NCBI GenBank assembly: GCA_017395685.1
Contig: JAFQOD010000023.1
Coordinates: 19,370-83,369, forward strand
DNA: 64,000 nucleotides
Direction: 5' to 3'
Source of the DNA: Clostridia bacterium
Lineage (GTDB): Bacteria > Bacillota > Clostridia > Christensenellales > Aristaeellaceae
Shown: positions 1 through 8,159 of the stretch, one piece after another
How positions within the stretch are numbered: the first letter of the stretch is position 1
Layout: every line of letters begins with the position of its first letter
Made by a program: the position numbers and the translations under genes
The notes under the pieces: model-generated
Databases searched by the model: none
The model's input: the letters and a program-made list of their open reading frames with translations, nothing else
Told to the model about the DNA's origin: nothing

Positions 1-15
1 ACCGCTTCTTCGCAT
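1..15 (-). CDS. Start of a divergent gene running off the left edge
   Basis: Only the first five codons (Met-Arg-Arg-Ser-Gly) are inside the window, so the product cannot be named. The start is supported by a purine-rich ribosome site (GGGAGGGG at about 24-33, minus strand) and by a well-formed promoter just upstream on the same strand. It diverges from the methionine/cystine importer operon. The start is an inference. Confidence 0.4.
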
Positions 16-53
16 ATTCCCGTTCCCCTCCCTTGGAATAATTTACGGCTTCC

Positions 54-82
54 ATTATAACATGCCCGGTTCAACCATGCAA
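54..82 (-). promoter_or_regulatory. Promoter of the left-edge gene
   Basis: TTGCAT (77-82) and TATAAT (54-59) on the minus strand are separated by 17 bases. Transcription would begin near 47, about 32 bases before the ATG at 15. Confidence 0.55.
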
Positions 83-179
83 TGGGTGCATCTGGCCAAG
101 GAATGGCCAAATTGTTGTAACTTCTTCATTTCATCCATTATTTTGTGGCATGTACAATAGAAATACAATACATTTGGGG

Positions 180-208
180 TTGACAGACGAACCAACATAG
201 GATATAAT
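180..208 (+). promoter_or_regulatory. Consensus sigma-A promoter of the metNIQ operon
   Basis: Perfect TTGACA (180-185) and TATAAT (203-208) with a 17-base spacer. Transcription should start near 215, giving a leader of about 250 bases before metN. A promoter this strong on a nutrient importer implies that control acts downstream, at the leader ORF and terminator. Confidence 0.85.
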
Positions 209-268
209 AGCCACAACCAACGGGCGCACAGCCTTGAAGGCATACAGTCATTGGAAGGAGGCTTCACC

Positions 269-340
269 ATGATCCACTTCGCTATGCGAATGTCCATGTG
301 CGCGAGCTTCCTCTCGTGCTGTTTGTGCTGCGCCGCTTGA
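269..340 (+). CDS. Cys- and Met-rich leader peptide (23 aa)
   Basis: A 23-codon ORF with an excellent ribosome site (AAGGAGG at 255-261, 7 bases from the ATG). It has five Cys (residues 11, 17, 18, 20, 21) and four Met (1, 6, 8, 10), ending in a run of Ser-Cys-Cys-Leu-Cys-Cys before TGA. It lies between the promoter and an intrinsic terminator ahead of a MetNIQ-type importer. Such placement is typical of attenuation leader peptides, whose translation rate on rare aminoacyl-tRNAs decides transcription. The Cys codons sit in the loop side of a 9-bp perfect stem (286-294 with 339-347). That the peptide senses Cys-tRNA is inference; the ORF, its composition and its ribosome site are seen directly. 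Confidence 0.75.
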   Translation: MIHFAMRMSMCASFLSCCLCCAA

Positions 341-358
341 CATTCGCTTTTGTTCGTT

Positions 359-393
359 AAGCCCGCTCGCAAATGCGCGAGTTGGGCTTTTTT
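359..393 (+). terminator. Intrinsic terminator in the metNIQ leader (attenuator)
   Basis: AAGCCC-G-CTCGC (359-370) pairs with GCGAG-TT-GGGCTT (377-389) and is followed by a T tract to 393. It stands between the leader ORF and metN. Bases 302-307 (GCGAGC, inside the leader ORF) can pair with 365-370 (GCTCGC) and would break the terminator, giving a possible antiterminator. The exact switching order is not resolved. Confidence 0.75.
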
Positions 394-463
394 GTTGGGA
401 TTCCCCCGCACGGGCAGACGTGCCTCAAACAAAAGCATTGATCCTGAAAGGAATGCATGTATC

Positions 464-1489
464 TTGTCTGAAAATTCCCGTCCTCTCATCGAGGTGCGCA
501 ATCTGCGCAAGGTCTATCAGGTGCCCGGCGGCGAAGTGGTCGCCCTGGACGGCATCAATCTTACCATCGAAAAGGGCCAGATTTACGGCATCATCGGCAT
601 GTCCGGCGCCGGTAAATCCACCCTGATCCGCTGCATGAACAAGCTGGATGTGCCCACCGACGGGCAGATTCTGATCAACGGTGAGAATGTGCTGACCATG
701 AACGGAAAGCAGCTGCTCAAGATGCGCCGGAAGGTAAGCATGATCTTCCAGCAATTCAATCTGCTGATGCAAAAGACCGTATCCCGCAATGTGCGTTACC
801 CCCTGGAAATTGCCGGGGTGCCCAAGGCAAAGGCCAATGCCCGGGTAAAAGAACTGCTGGAGATTGTCGGCCTGGAAAGCAAGGCAGACGCCTATCCCGC
901 CCAGCTTTCCGGCGGCCAGAAGCAGCGCGTGGCCATCGCCCGCGCCCTAGCCAGCGATCCGGAAGTGCTGCTGTGCGATGAAGCCACCTCCGCCCTGGAT
1001 CCCATGACCACCCAGTCCATCCTGGCCCTTCTGCAGGATATCAACAAGCGCCTTGGCATCACCGTGGTGCTCATCACCCACGAAATGGCGGTCATCCGCC
1101 AGATCTGCACCCGGGTCGCCATTCTGGATGGGGGCCATATCGCTGAAGAGGGCACGGTGGACGATGTGTTCGTCCACACCCGCTCCGCTGCCGGAAAACG
1201 GCTCTTTGGCATTGTGGCCACCAAGCAGGAAGAGGATCAGCCCCCGGCCGAAGTGCCTGCCCTGCGCATCGTATTTGACGGCGGGAAAGAAAATCAGCCC
1301 ATCATAGCCGGCCTGATCAAAAAATGCCAGGTAGATGTGAATATCATTTCCGCCGATATCAAGCGGATCAATGGCAAGCCTTACGGCCAGATGCTCATCG
1401 AAATGCCGGAAGATGAGCAGAGCTGCAGAAAGATCAAGGACTTCCTGACCGGTGAAGGCCTGACCGTGAAGGAGGTGTATCCCCAGTGA
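464..1489 (+). CDS. metN: Methionine/cystine ABC importer ATPase (MetN type)
   Basis: Cytoplasmic ATPase that powers the MetNIQ importer. Walker A (GMSGAGKST) is near residue 46, the signature LSGGQKQR near 145, and Walker B (LLCDEATSALD) follows. The C-terminal ~80 residues form the NIL (ACT-like) domain that lets MetN sense methionine and inhibit transport. I chose the TTG at 464, preceded by AAAGGA (447-452), because it gives 341 residues, the normal MetN length. An upstream in-frame ATG at 350 would place coding sequence inside the leader terminator. Its end overlaps metI by 4 bases (GTGA), so the two are translationally coupled. Family assignment is firm; methionine versus cystine as substrate is open, and the Cys-rich leader favours a cystine role. 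Confidence 0.93.
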   Translation: MSENSRPLIEVRNLRKVYQVPGGEVVALDGINLTIEKGQIYGIIGMSGAGKSTLIRCMNKLDVPTDGQILINGENVLTMNGKQLLKMRRKVSMIFQQFNLLMQKTVSRNVRYPLEIAGVPKAKANARVKELLEIVGLESKADAYPAQLSGGQKQRVAIARALASDPEVLLCDEATSALDPMTTQSILALLQDINKRLGITVVLITHEMAVIRQICTRVAILDGGHIAEEGTVDDVFVHTRSAAGKRLFGIVATKQEEDQPPAEVPALRIVFDGGKENQPIIAGLIKKCQVDVNIISADIKRINGKPYGQMLIEMPEDEQSCRKIKDFLTGEGLTVKEVYPQ

Positions 1490-2244
1490 ATTTCCTGCAT
1501 CAATTGTGGCAGCTTCCCTTCAAGGGATTTGAATCGGTCTGGGGCTCCATCGGCGATTTCCTCTACAATAATATTTTCAACTTCATTTACAAGCAATCCT
1601 GGCGCATCCTGTGGCCGGCCCTGGGCGAAACCATTTATATGACGGTAATGTCCACCCTGATTGCTTACATCCTCGGCCTGCTGCTGGGCATCGTACTGGT
1701 CACTACCCGCAAGGGCGGCATCAAGCCCATGCCCACCTTCAATGCCATCCTGGGCGCCGTGGTCAATTTCCTGCGTTCCATCCCTTTCCTGATTCTGCTG
1801 GCCATGCTGCTGCCTATTACCAAGGCAGTGGTCGGCAAGATGATGGGCACAGTGGCCATCGTGTTCCCCCTGATCATCAGCGCCTTCCCCTATGTGGCGC
1901 GAATGGTGGAGGGCAGCTTCAACGAAGTGGATCCCGGCATCATTGAGGCTTCCAAGGCCATGGGCTCCACCACCATGCAGATTATCCGAAAGGTATTGCT
2001 CCCCGAGGCGCTGCCCTCCCTGATCAATGGCTTTTCCATCTGCATGACCACCATCCTGGCCTATACCGCCATGGCCAGTGCCGCTGCAGGCGGCGGCCTG
2101 GGATCGGTTGCCATCACCTACGGTCTCAACCAGCGCCGGTTTGATATCATGTATGCCGCCAGCATCATGCTGGTCGTGCTGGTACAGATCATCACCGTCA
2201 CCGGCTCCGTTCTCACCAGGAAGAAGGATCATCGTCTCCGGTAA
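1486..2244 (+). CDS. metI: Methionine/cystine ABC importer permease (MetI type)
   Basis: Inner-membrane permease of the MetNIQ importer, 252 residues with a GTG start. AAGGAGG lies 11 bases upstream, inside metN. It has five or more hydrophobic segments and the EAA-type loop (IIEASKAMGS...VLLPEALP) that docks the ATPase. It is about 30 residues longer at the N-terminus than the usual 217-220; the extra part (residues 1-35) is amphipathic. Family membership is clear; the exact substrate is inferred from context. Confidence 0.92.
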   Translation: MNFLHQLWQLPFKGFESVWGSIGDFLYNNIFNFIYKQSWRILWPALGETIYMTVMSTLIAYILGLLLGIVLVTTRKGGIKPMPTFNAILGAVVNFLRSIPFLILLAMLLPITKAVVGKMMGTVAIVFPLIISAFPYVARMVEGSFNEVDPGIIEASKAMGSTTMQIIRKVLLPEALPSLINGFSICMTTILAYTAMASAAAGGGLGSVAITYGLNQRRFDIMYAASIMLVVLVQIITVTGSVLTRKKDHRLR

Positions 2245-2304
2245 TTACAAGGTCATCAAAGCATCTGCTATGATGTATAAATGAAGAAAATAAGGAGGTC
2301 CCCC

Positions 2305-3117
2305 ATGAAGAAGCTCGTATCCATCCTGCTGGCTCTGGTTCTCTCCCTCACCGCTCTTTCCGCTCTGGCTGAGCCCCTCACCGTCATCGCCACTCCCAGC
2401 CCCCATGCCGAAATCCTGCAGCTGATCGAAGAAGATCTGGCCGCCCTGGGCTATGAACTGGATCTGGAAATCGTAACCGACTACGTCGTTGAAAATCCCG
2501 GCACCGCCGCCGGCGATTACATGGCCAACTTCTTCCAGCACATCCCCTATCTGAATGGCTACAATGCCACCGCCGATGAAAAGGATCAGCTGGCTGGCGT
2601 TATCCCCACCCACTTTGAGCCCCTGGGCATCTATCCCGGCACCAAATCTTCCCTGGAAGATATTGCTGAAGGCGATACCATCGTGGTTCCCAATGACCCC
2701 ACTAATATGACCCGCGCTTTCCTGCTGCTGGCTGACGCCGGCCTGATCCAGCTGCCCGAAGGCACCACCCTGGACAGCATCGTTACCAAGTACGATGTGA
2801 TCAATCCCCTGGGCCTGGAATTCCTGGATGTAAACGCCGAGCTGGCCCCCACCATGCGCGCTGATGCCGCCCTGGCTGTCATCAATGGCAACAACGCTGC
2901 CCTGAACAACCTGAACCCCAACACCGACGCTGTATACGCTGAAAAGCCCGAAAGCCTGGCTGGCCAGTCCTACGTCAATCTGTTCGCCGTTCGCACCGAG
3001 AACGCTGATGCCGATTTCGTTAAGGCTCTGGAAAAGTGCGTATTCACCCAGAAGGTATATGATCTGATCGTGGAACGCGGCTTCGTACCCACCTTCGAAG
3101 TGCCCGCCGCTGAATAA
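2305..3117 (+). CDS. metQ: Methionine/cystine-binding protein (MetQ/NlpA family)
   Basis: Substrate-binding protein of the importer, about 270 residues. I chose the ATG at 2305, preceded by AAGGAGG (2292-2298); an ATG at 2281 would put that site inside the gene. An N-terminal signal peptide ends in ALSALA-EP. MetQ proteins are normally lipoproteins, but no lipobox cysteine is present here. Family features include the N-terminal TPSPHAEIL segment and an NPLGLEF-type region. It is the last gene of the operon and is followed by a strong terminator. Confidence 0.9.
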   Translation: MKKLVSILLALVLSLTALSALAEPLTVIATPSPHAEILQLIEEDLAALGYELDLEIVTDYVVENPGTAAGDYMANFFQHIPYLNGYNATADEKDQLAGVIPTHFEPLGIYPGTKSSLEDIAEGDTIVVPNDPTNMTRAFLLLADAGLIQLPEGTTLDSIVTKYDVINPLGLEFLDVNAELAPTMRADAALAVINGNNAALNNLNPNTDAVYAEKPESLAGQSYVNLFAVRTENADADFVKALEKCVFTQKVYDLIVERGFVPTFEVPAAE

Positions 3118-3134
3118 TCCCGGATCACATGAAG

Positions 3135-3160
3135 GCCCTCCCAAGCGGGAGGGCTTTTCC
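3135..3160 (+). terminator. Terminator of the metNIQ operon
   Basis: GCCCTCCC (3135-3142) pairs with GGGAGGGC (3147-3154) across a four-base loop, followed by TTTTCC. Confidence 0.9.
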
Positions 3161-3190
3161 TTTTCATTGGCATTAAAAATAATCCTATAT

Positions 3191-3229
3191 AAAAAAATGG
3201 CCTCACTTGATTGTGAAGGCCATTTTTAT
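3191..3229 (-). terminator. Terminator of the HAD phosphatase operon
   Basis: On the minus strand AAAAATGGCC-TTCAC pairs with GTGA-GGCCATTTTT and runs into a T tract at 3191-3197. It lies directly after the phosphatase stop codon and may also act on the plus strand. Confidence 0.7.
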
Positions 3230-4051
3230 TTACTTTCCAAGCGCCCATTTTTCAATTGCCCGGGCGAAGCCGCATTCATCATTAGAGCTTGTTACATAAC
3301 GGGCAGCTGCTTTGGTTTCCCGGGAAGCATTGCCCATGGCGATGCCATATCCAGCGGCCCTGAGCATGGGAATATCATTTTCCTGATCTCCCAGCGTCAT
3401 TACCTGGGCCATGGGGATATCCAGGATTCCGGCATATTCCCGTACGCCGAAGGCCTTATCAATGCCTGAGGGCATAATCTCCACATTATTGATGCCGGAT
3501 TGGGTAAGCTCTATCCCGGAAATTCCAATCAGTGCATTGCGCACCCGATCCAGCGGCACATTATTGCATACATAAAATTTTTGGATAGGCTGCTCCATGC
3601 ATTCATCGGCTTCAATCCTGCCATGGGTATATCCGTATCCCAAGGCACGAACCCTGTCCCCCTGGGATAATTCGGTATGATGCTTCCGATGCTCGGCTAC
3701 CGCACAAAGGCTGTTTTTTCCAAAGACAAAATACTCGGATCCCAGTTCATTCAGGATGCGGTAGACCTTTAAGGCGGCCTCATGATCCATAAAGCGGCTG
3801 GAAAGTTCCTTCAGCTTCTCATCCACGATTTTTGCACCATTTACCGCAATGATAGGGCAGGTAAGCCCATAATCCTGCAGCAGCAGATAAGCATTTTCAG
3901 CAAATCGCCCGGAAGCGATGGCCACCACAATGCCCATTGCCTGGGCATCCCGGATGGCTTTGATATTATCATCCGGCAGAATGCCCCTGCTGTTAAGCAG
4001 TGTGCCATCCACATCGGTAGCAATCAACCGGATTGGCAAAGAAACATCCAT
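3230..4051 (-). CDS. Cof-type HAD-superfamily phosphatase
   Basis: About 273 residues, normal for Cof/YidA-type sugar- or nucleotide-phosphate phosphatases. Motif I is DVDGTLLNS near residues 11-19, with both catalytic aspartates. Motif IV is GDQENDIPML near residue 217. The C2 cap lies between them. I chose the ATG at 4051, with AAAGGAG 11 bases upstream; the ATG at 4090 would overlap the preceding gene. It is the third gene of a minus-strand operon after an unknown protein and a pseudouridine synthase. Cof proteins are substrate-promiscuous, so no substrate is assigned. Confidence 0.88.
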   Translation of the reverse strand: MDVSLPIRLIATDVDGTLLNSRGILPDDNIKAIRDAQAMGIVVAIASGRFAENAYLLLQDYGLTCPIIAVNGAKIVDEKLKELSSRFMDHEAALKVYRILNELGSEYFVFGKNSLCAVAEHRKHHTELSQGDRVRALGYGYTHGRIEADECMEQPIQKFYVCNNVPLDRVRNALIGISGIELTQSGINNVEIMPSGIDKAFGVREYAGILDIPMAQVMTLGDQENDIPMLRAAGYGIAMGNASRETKAAARYVTSSNDECGFARAIEKWALGK

Positions 4052-4073
4052 GGGAAATACCGCTCCTTTTTCA

Positions 4074-4925
4074 TCAGAATGGAGGATCAATCACAAATTT
4101 CTTCCCGTCCAGATAAGAAAGCAATCCGCCGGCATGCAGCGTCAGCTCCGCCGCACACAGCTTCAGTCCATTGGCCTTCAATCGCTTGTTTAGCGCACGA
4201 TCCCCATATTTATCATCCCCCAGAATGGGATGGGAAAGGAAGGCCATGTGGGCACGGATCTGATGGGTGCGCCCGGTAAGCAGGGTGACCCGAAGCCTGG
4301 AAAGGGTACCGTCGAACGCCAGCGTTTCATACTGGGTGGCAATATTCAGCGCGCCCGGCGTTTCATGGGTAATGATGCGCACCTTTGCCTGGGCAGCATC
4401 CTTGATAAGGAAAGCCTCCTTCAAGGCTTTGGGCGGCCGCATTTCCCCCCGTACCAGGCAATGATACACCTTTTCCAGCTTTCTTTCCTTAAAGGCATCC
4501 AGAAGGCAGGCTTCGCTTTCATCATCCTTGGCCAGCAGCAGCAGCCCGCTGGTCTGATGATCCAGCCGATGGCACAGCCGGGGCTGATAAGCGCCCATTG
4601 CATATTCTGTCATCAGGGAAAGAATGGTCATGCCGCCTCTTCCGTCCGCCTCGCAGCTGATACCGGCAGGTTTATTCACCAGCAGAATACGCTCATCCTC
4701 ATAAACAACGGCAATCTCCGGGGCAAAATTGGTATATAAAAGGATCCTTGCCCCAGGCGCAACGGGTGTATCCCGCTGCACTCGCTTGCCATCCATCTTC
4801 ACATCCCGGTTCTTAAAGGCATCCCGGATCACATGGGCCGGCAGCAAGGAAAGCGCCTGGAACAGATAATTTTCCAGCCGCAGATTTTCCGCGCCCTCCG
4901 GCGCAATCACTTCATACACACGCAT
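4074..4925 (-). CDS. RluD/RluA-family pseudouridine synthase
   Basis: A 283-residue RNA-modifying enzyme that isomerises uridine to pseudouridine in rRNA or tRNA. The catalytic aspartate lies in HRLDHQTSGLLLLAK (near residue 120). The other family hallmarks are VNKPAGI and GRTHQIRAHM...HPILGDDKYG. An S4-like N-terminal part (residues 1-65) is present. The start codon is one base from the stop of the upstream unknown gene, so the two are probably co-translated. The exact RNA target cannot be read from sequence. Confidence 0.9.
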   Translation of the reverse strand: MRVYEVIAPEGAENLRLENYLFQALSLLPAHVIRDAFKNRDVKMDGKRVQRDTPVAPGARILLYTNFAPEIAVVYEDERILLVNKPAGISCEADGRGGMTILSLMTEYAMGAYQPRLCHRLDHQTSGLLLLAKDDESEACLLDAFKERKLEKVYHCLVRGEMRPPKALKEAFLIKDAAQAKVRIITHETPGALNIATQYETLAFDGTLSRLRVTLLTGRTHQIRAHMAFLSHPILGDDKYGDRALNKRLKANGLKLCAAELTLHAGGLLSYLDGKKFVIDPPF

Positions 4926-4926
4926 A

Positions 4927-5976
4927 TCAATTCAGCACCGCCGAGGGCATGCCTACCCATCGCACCGATTGCACATGCAATTGGGAAAGAGCGGCATTCA
5001 TTCGGGGCGTGGGCAGCACGCACAGCATGGATTCCATCACTTCCCGCATTTCGGAAAGCCGTGCTCCCTGCTTGGCCATCATCCGCAGATCCTCCAGCGC
5101 CTCTTCTTCATCATATTCCGGGCGGATGGCCCCGGAAAGGGCCCCCCGCATGGCCTGACAGGATGCCGTTTCCTCCGGCAGAATGCCGTTCATGCCCCCC
5201 AGCACCATTTCCTGGGTCAGATGAATTTCAAGATTTCCGCCCATCTTGGAAAGGGAGGAAAGCAGGAATTCCGGATCAGCCAGGCCGGGATGCAGCAGCA
5301 GAATAGCCCCCTGCCCATCCTGGGTATAATCAAAGGCTGACTTCAGATACCGGTGGATATAGGTTTCATCCCCCGGTTGATACAATTTCAAATGCCGCAG
5401 CCGTTCCACAAAATGCTCCATCGGCGCCGCAGAATGCAGAAAGCCGGATAGATACAGCAGACTATGGAGAGTAGCATCGAAATGGAAGATGTGTTCCCGC
5501 ATCTTTACATAATTTTCTGACAGCATTACCTGGGTCAGCGGCAGCAGGATTTCCTCTTCAAGATGGAGAACCGCCGTTTCATCATCAGCAATCTCCAGAT
5601 AGCACCAGAGACGGAAGATCAGCGCCTCCGCAGCAGAAATTTCTTCCCAATCGGTAAGCATGGTTTTTCCGCCCTGCATCAGCATACGCTTGACCAATTC
5701 ATCCTCTCGCTGGGAAAGGAAGCAGGCTTCTCTGGGCAGGGCCTTCTGCACATAAGTCTGCAGCGGTTCCAATCCAGGGTAGGGCAGGCGGCTTTCCTGG
5801 GCATAAAAAGAGGCATGATAAAGCGCTTTGGCCTCATCTTCATACAGATCGCCAAAGATTCCTTTATGGGGGCAACGGGTAAGCCGCTCCTGGCAAGCTT
5901 CCAATTGCCTTTCCCGGAGCACGCTCATGGTTTTATCGCACCATCGCTCCACAGGGGCTGTGCTTGTCCTCAGCAA
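4927..5976 (-). CDS. Unknown cytoplasmic protein, about 349 aa
   Basis: I do not recognise this family. The product is soluble, Leu/Glu-rich and probably all-helical, with no signal peptide or membrane segment. It begins with several Cys (ERWC, LEACQERLTRCPHKG) and has a helical core rich in LLYL, LRLW and AEALIF-like segments. I chose the TTG at 5976, downstream of AAAAGGAG (about 5987-5994); an ATG at 5928 is an alternative without a clear ribosome site. It opens a three-gene operon with the pseudouridine synthase and HAD phosphatase, behind its own promoter. No function is proposed. Confidence 0.75.
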   Translation of the reverse strand: MLRTSTAPVERWCDKTMSVLRERQLEACQERLTRCPHKGIFGDLYEDEAKALYHASFYAQESRLPYPGLEPLQTYVQKALPREACFLSQREDELVKRMLMQGGKTMLTDWEEISAAEALIFRLWCYLEIADDETAVLHLEEEILLPLTQVMLSENYVKMREHIFHFDATLHSLLYLSGFLHSAAPMEHFVERLRHLKLYQPGDETYIHRYLKSAFDYTQDGQGAILLLHPGLADPEFLLSSLSKMGGNLEIHLTQEMVLGGMNGILPEETASCQAMRGALSGAIRPEYDEEEALEDLRMMAKQGARLSEMREVMESMLCVLPTPRMNAALSQLHVQSVRWVGMPSAVLN

Positions 5977-6065
5977 ATCTGCATCACTCCTTTTTTCACA
6001 CAAGCAGCCATTCTGTGCGTTTTTTCATCCCCATCCGGCATGATTCCACACAGGCTTCAGAATAG

Positions 6066-6093
6066 ATTATACAGGCATTCAATGCCCTGTCAA
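6066..6093 (-). promoter_or_regulatory. Promoter of the unknown-rlu-HAD operon
   Basis: TTGACA (88-93 within 6000s) and TATAAT (6066-6071) on the minus strand with a 16-base spacer. It starts transcription near 6059, about 80 bases before the gene. Confidence 0.75.
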
Positions 6094-6116
6094 GCCCTTT
6101 TGAATGGAATACCATT

Positions 6117-8090
6117 TCATCCGTTTTGGGCCATGTGAATTAATTCCGCTTCAGTAATCACCGGAATGCCCAGATCCTGGGCTTTTTTCAGCTTGCTTCC
6201 CGCATTTTCGCCGGCCACCACATAATTGGTCTTTTTGCTAACGCTGCCGCTGGCGGTGCCGCCATTTTCCCGAATGAAGCTTTCCGCTGCCTGGCGGGAG
6301 AAGGTAGGCAGGGTGCCCGTTACCACCATAATCAGGCCCTGCAGGGCGCCGCCCTCAATCTTTCCTTCCGTCTTCGGGGTGACCCCTGCCTGCAAAAGCC
6401 CCTGGATCATCTTTTGATTTTCCGGCCAGGAGAAGAAATCCGTTACGCTCTGGGCCACAATCTCCCCGATTTCATCAATGGCAAGCAGTTGCTCCACTGT
6501 GGCGGACTGCACCTTTTCCAAACTGCCAAAGGCAGCGGCCAGATCCCGGGCGGTGCGCTTGCCGATATTGGGAATACCAATCGCCAGCAGAAACCGGGAA
6601 AGGGAACAGGATTTGCTCTCGTTCAATGCATCCATCAGATTCTGGGCCCGCTTATCCTGGAATCCATCCAATTGCTGCACCTGATCGATGGTGAGATTAT
6701 ACAGATCCGCCGGGGATCGTACCCCCAGTTTGTCATAGAATAAATCCGCCGTTTTTTCGGAAAAACCGCCGATATCCATGGCATCCCGGGAGGCAAAATG
6801 CTTGAGCCTGGCCACCGCCTGAGGCCTGCAGGTATCCCGATTCAGGCAGAAAAGATGGGCTCCCCGCTCGGTCAGTTCCCCGCCGCAGGCAGGGCATTTT
6901 TCCGGGGGCAGAATGGGATCGCCCCCCTTTCCATCTTCTACGCAGCCCATGATCTCCGGGATGACATCATTGGATCTGCGGATCCATACCGTGCAGCCCA
7001 TGGTCAGCTTTTTCCGCTGAATATCCCCGAAATTATTGAGGGTAGCCTTTTTTACCGTGACACCGGCAAAATCCACAGGGGTTACATGGGCCAGCGGTGT
7101 CAGCTTTCCGGTGCGGCCCAATTCCCAGGTGACGTTTTCCAGGGTTGATGTATTTTCTTCTGCTGCAAATTTATAGGCAACTGCCCAGCGAGGGAATTTA
7201 TCGGTATATCCCATGGCCTCCCGGGTGCGCTGGTCCATCACCTTGATCACGGCACCGTCAATCAGATAATCCAGCTGGCTGCGCTTTTCTTCAATGGCCC
7301 GGATCAGGCGGATCGCCTCTTCCCTGCTTCCGGCGATTTCAAAATAGGGGCTGACGGGAAATCCCTGTTCCTTCAGAAAGGCAACCATCCCCTTCTGATC
7401 GGTGTAAGGAGGATTCTCGATGGTGCCGATCTGATAAAAGAAAGCAGAAAGATTGCGGGATGCAGTCACCGCAGGATCCAGATTGCGCAGGGCGCCGGCT
7501 GCGGCGTTGCGGGCATTCTTCAAGGGCTCCTCTGCTGTCTGATTATATTTTTCCAAGGCGCTGAGCCGCATGATGCATTCGCCCTGCACCTCAAGCTCTC
7601 CCTTCCACGGAATGGAGAGGGGCACATCCTTAACAGTACGGGCCTGGGGCAAAATCGCTTCCCCTACCTCGCCGTTTCCGCGGGTGGCAGCCTCCACCAG
7701 GATGCCGTTTTCGTAAGTCAGATTGAGGGTCAGCCCGTCAAATTTATATTCCACCCCAAAGGCCAGCGGGGGCAAGCCTTCCTCCTGGCTCCGCAGCTTT
7801 TCGCACCGATCCACCCAGGCGGAAAATTCCTCTTCGCTCTGGGCCTTATCCATGCTCCACAGCCGGGTGATATGCTGATGCTGGCGGAAAGCGGAAAGGG
7901 GCGCGCCGCCCACTCTGGTAGAAGGGGAATCGGGCAAAACAACGCCCGTTTCTTTTTCCATGGTCAGCAGCCGATTATACAATTGATCCCACTGGGCATC
8001 CGATATGACAGGATTATCCAGCACATAATAGGCATGGGCAGTATAATTCAGATAATCCACCAGGGTGCGCATATCCATCTGCTGATCCAT
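6117..8090 (-). CDS. ligA: NAD-dependent DNA ligase
   Basis: Seals nicks between Okazaki fragments and in repair, using NAD+. About 657 residues, the normal length. In order: Ia domain with the YYV...ISDAQWDQL NAD site, the adenylation site VEYKFDGL with catalytic Lys near 116, OB fold, a four-Cys zinc finger (CPACGG...CLNRDTC), helix-hairpin-helix repeats (LLAIGIPNIGKRTA) and a C-terminal BRCT domain (GTLPTFSRQAAESFI). I chose the ATG at 8090, preceded by AGAAGGG, rather than the GTG at 8111. It follows pcrA in the same direction, a common pairing in Bacillota. Confidence 0.97.
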   Translation of the reverse strand: MDQQMDMRTLVDYLNYTAHAYYVLDNPVISDAQWDQLYNRLLTMEKETGVVLPDSPSTRVGGAPLSAFRQHQHITRLWSMDKAQSEEEFSAWVDRCEKLRSQEEGLPPLAFGVEYKFDGLTLNLTYENGILVEAATRGNGEVGEAILPQARTVKDVPLSIPWKGELEVQGECIMRLSALEKYNQTAEEPLKNARNAAAGALRNLDPAVTASRNLSAFFYQIGTIENPPYTDQKGMVAFLKEQGFPVSPYFEIAGSREEAIRLIRAIEEKRSQLDYLIDGAVIKVMDQRTREAMGYTDKFPRWAVAYKFAAEENTSTLENVTWELGRTGKLTPLAHVTPVDFAGVTVKKATLNNFGDIQRKKLTMGCTVWIRRSNDVIPEIMGCVEDGKGGDPILPPEKCPACGGELTERGAHLFCLNRDTCRPQAVARLKHFASRDAMDIGGFSEKTADLFYDKLGVRSPADLYNLTIDQVQQLDGFQDKRAQNLMDALNESKSCSLSRFLLAIGIPNIGKRTARDLAAAFGSLEKVQSATVEQLLAIDEIGEIVAQSVTDFFSWPENQKMIQGLLQAGVTPKTEGKIEGGALQGLIMVVTGTLPTFSRQAAESFIRENGGTASGSVSKKTNYVVAGENAGSKLKKAQDLGIPVITEAELIHMAQNG

Positions 8091-8120
8091 GGCATGATCC
8101 CTTCTTTTCACTGAAATGAT

Positions 8121-8151
8121 GAACGCGCCCCCGCAAGAAAGGGGGGCGTTC
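8121..8151 (-). terminator. GC-rich hairpin between pcrA and ligA
   Basis: GAACGC-GCCCCC pairs with GGGGGGC-GTTC around an 8-base loop. On the minus strand it sits just after pcrA, with only a weak T stretch, so it may be a partial terminator or an RNA-stabilising stem rather than a full stop. Confidence 0.55.
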
Positions 8152-8159
8152 AGAAAAAG

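Noticed and set aside
350..463. Longer metN starting at the ATG at 350
   Set aside because: It would translate through the leader terminator, lacks a ribosome site, and adds 38 residues not found in MetN. The TTG at 464 fits the family length.
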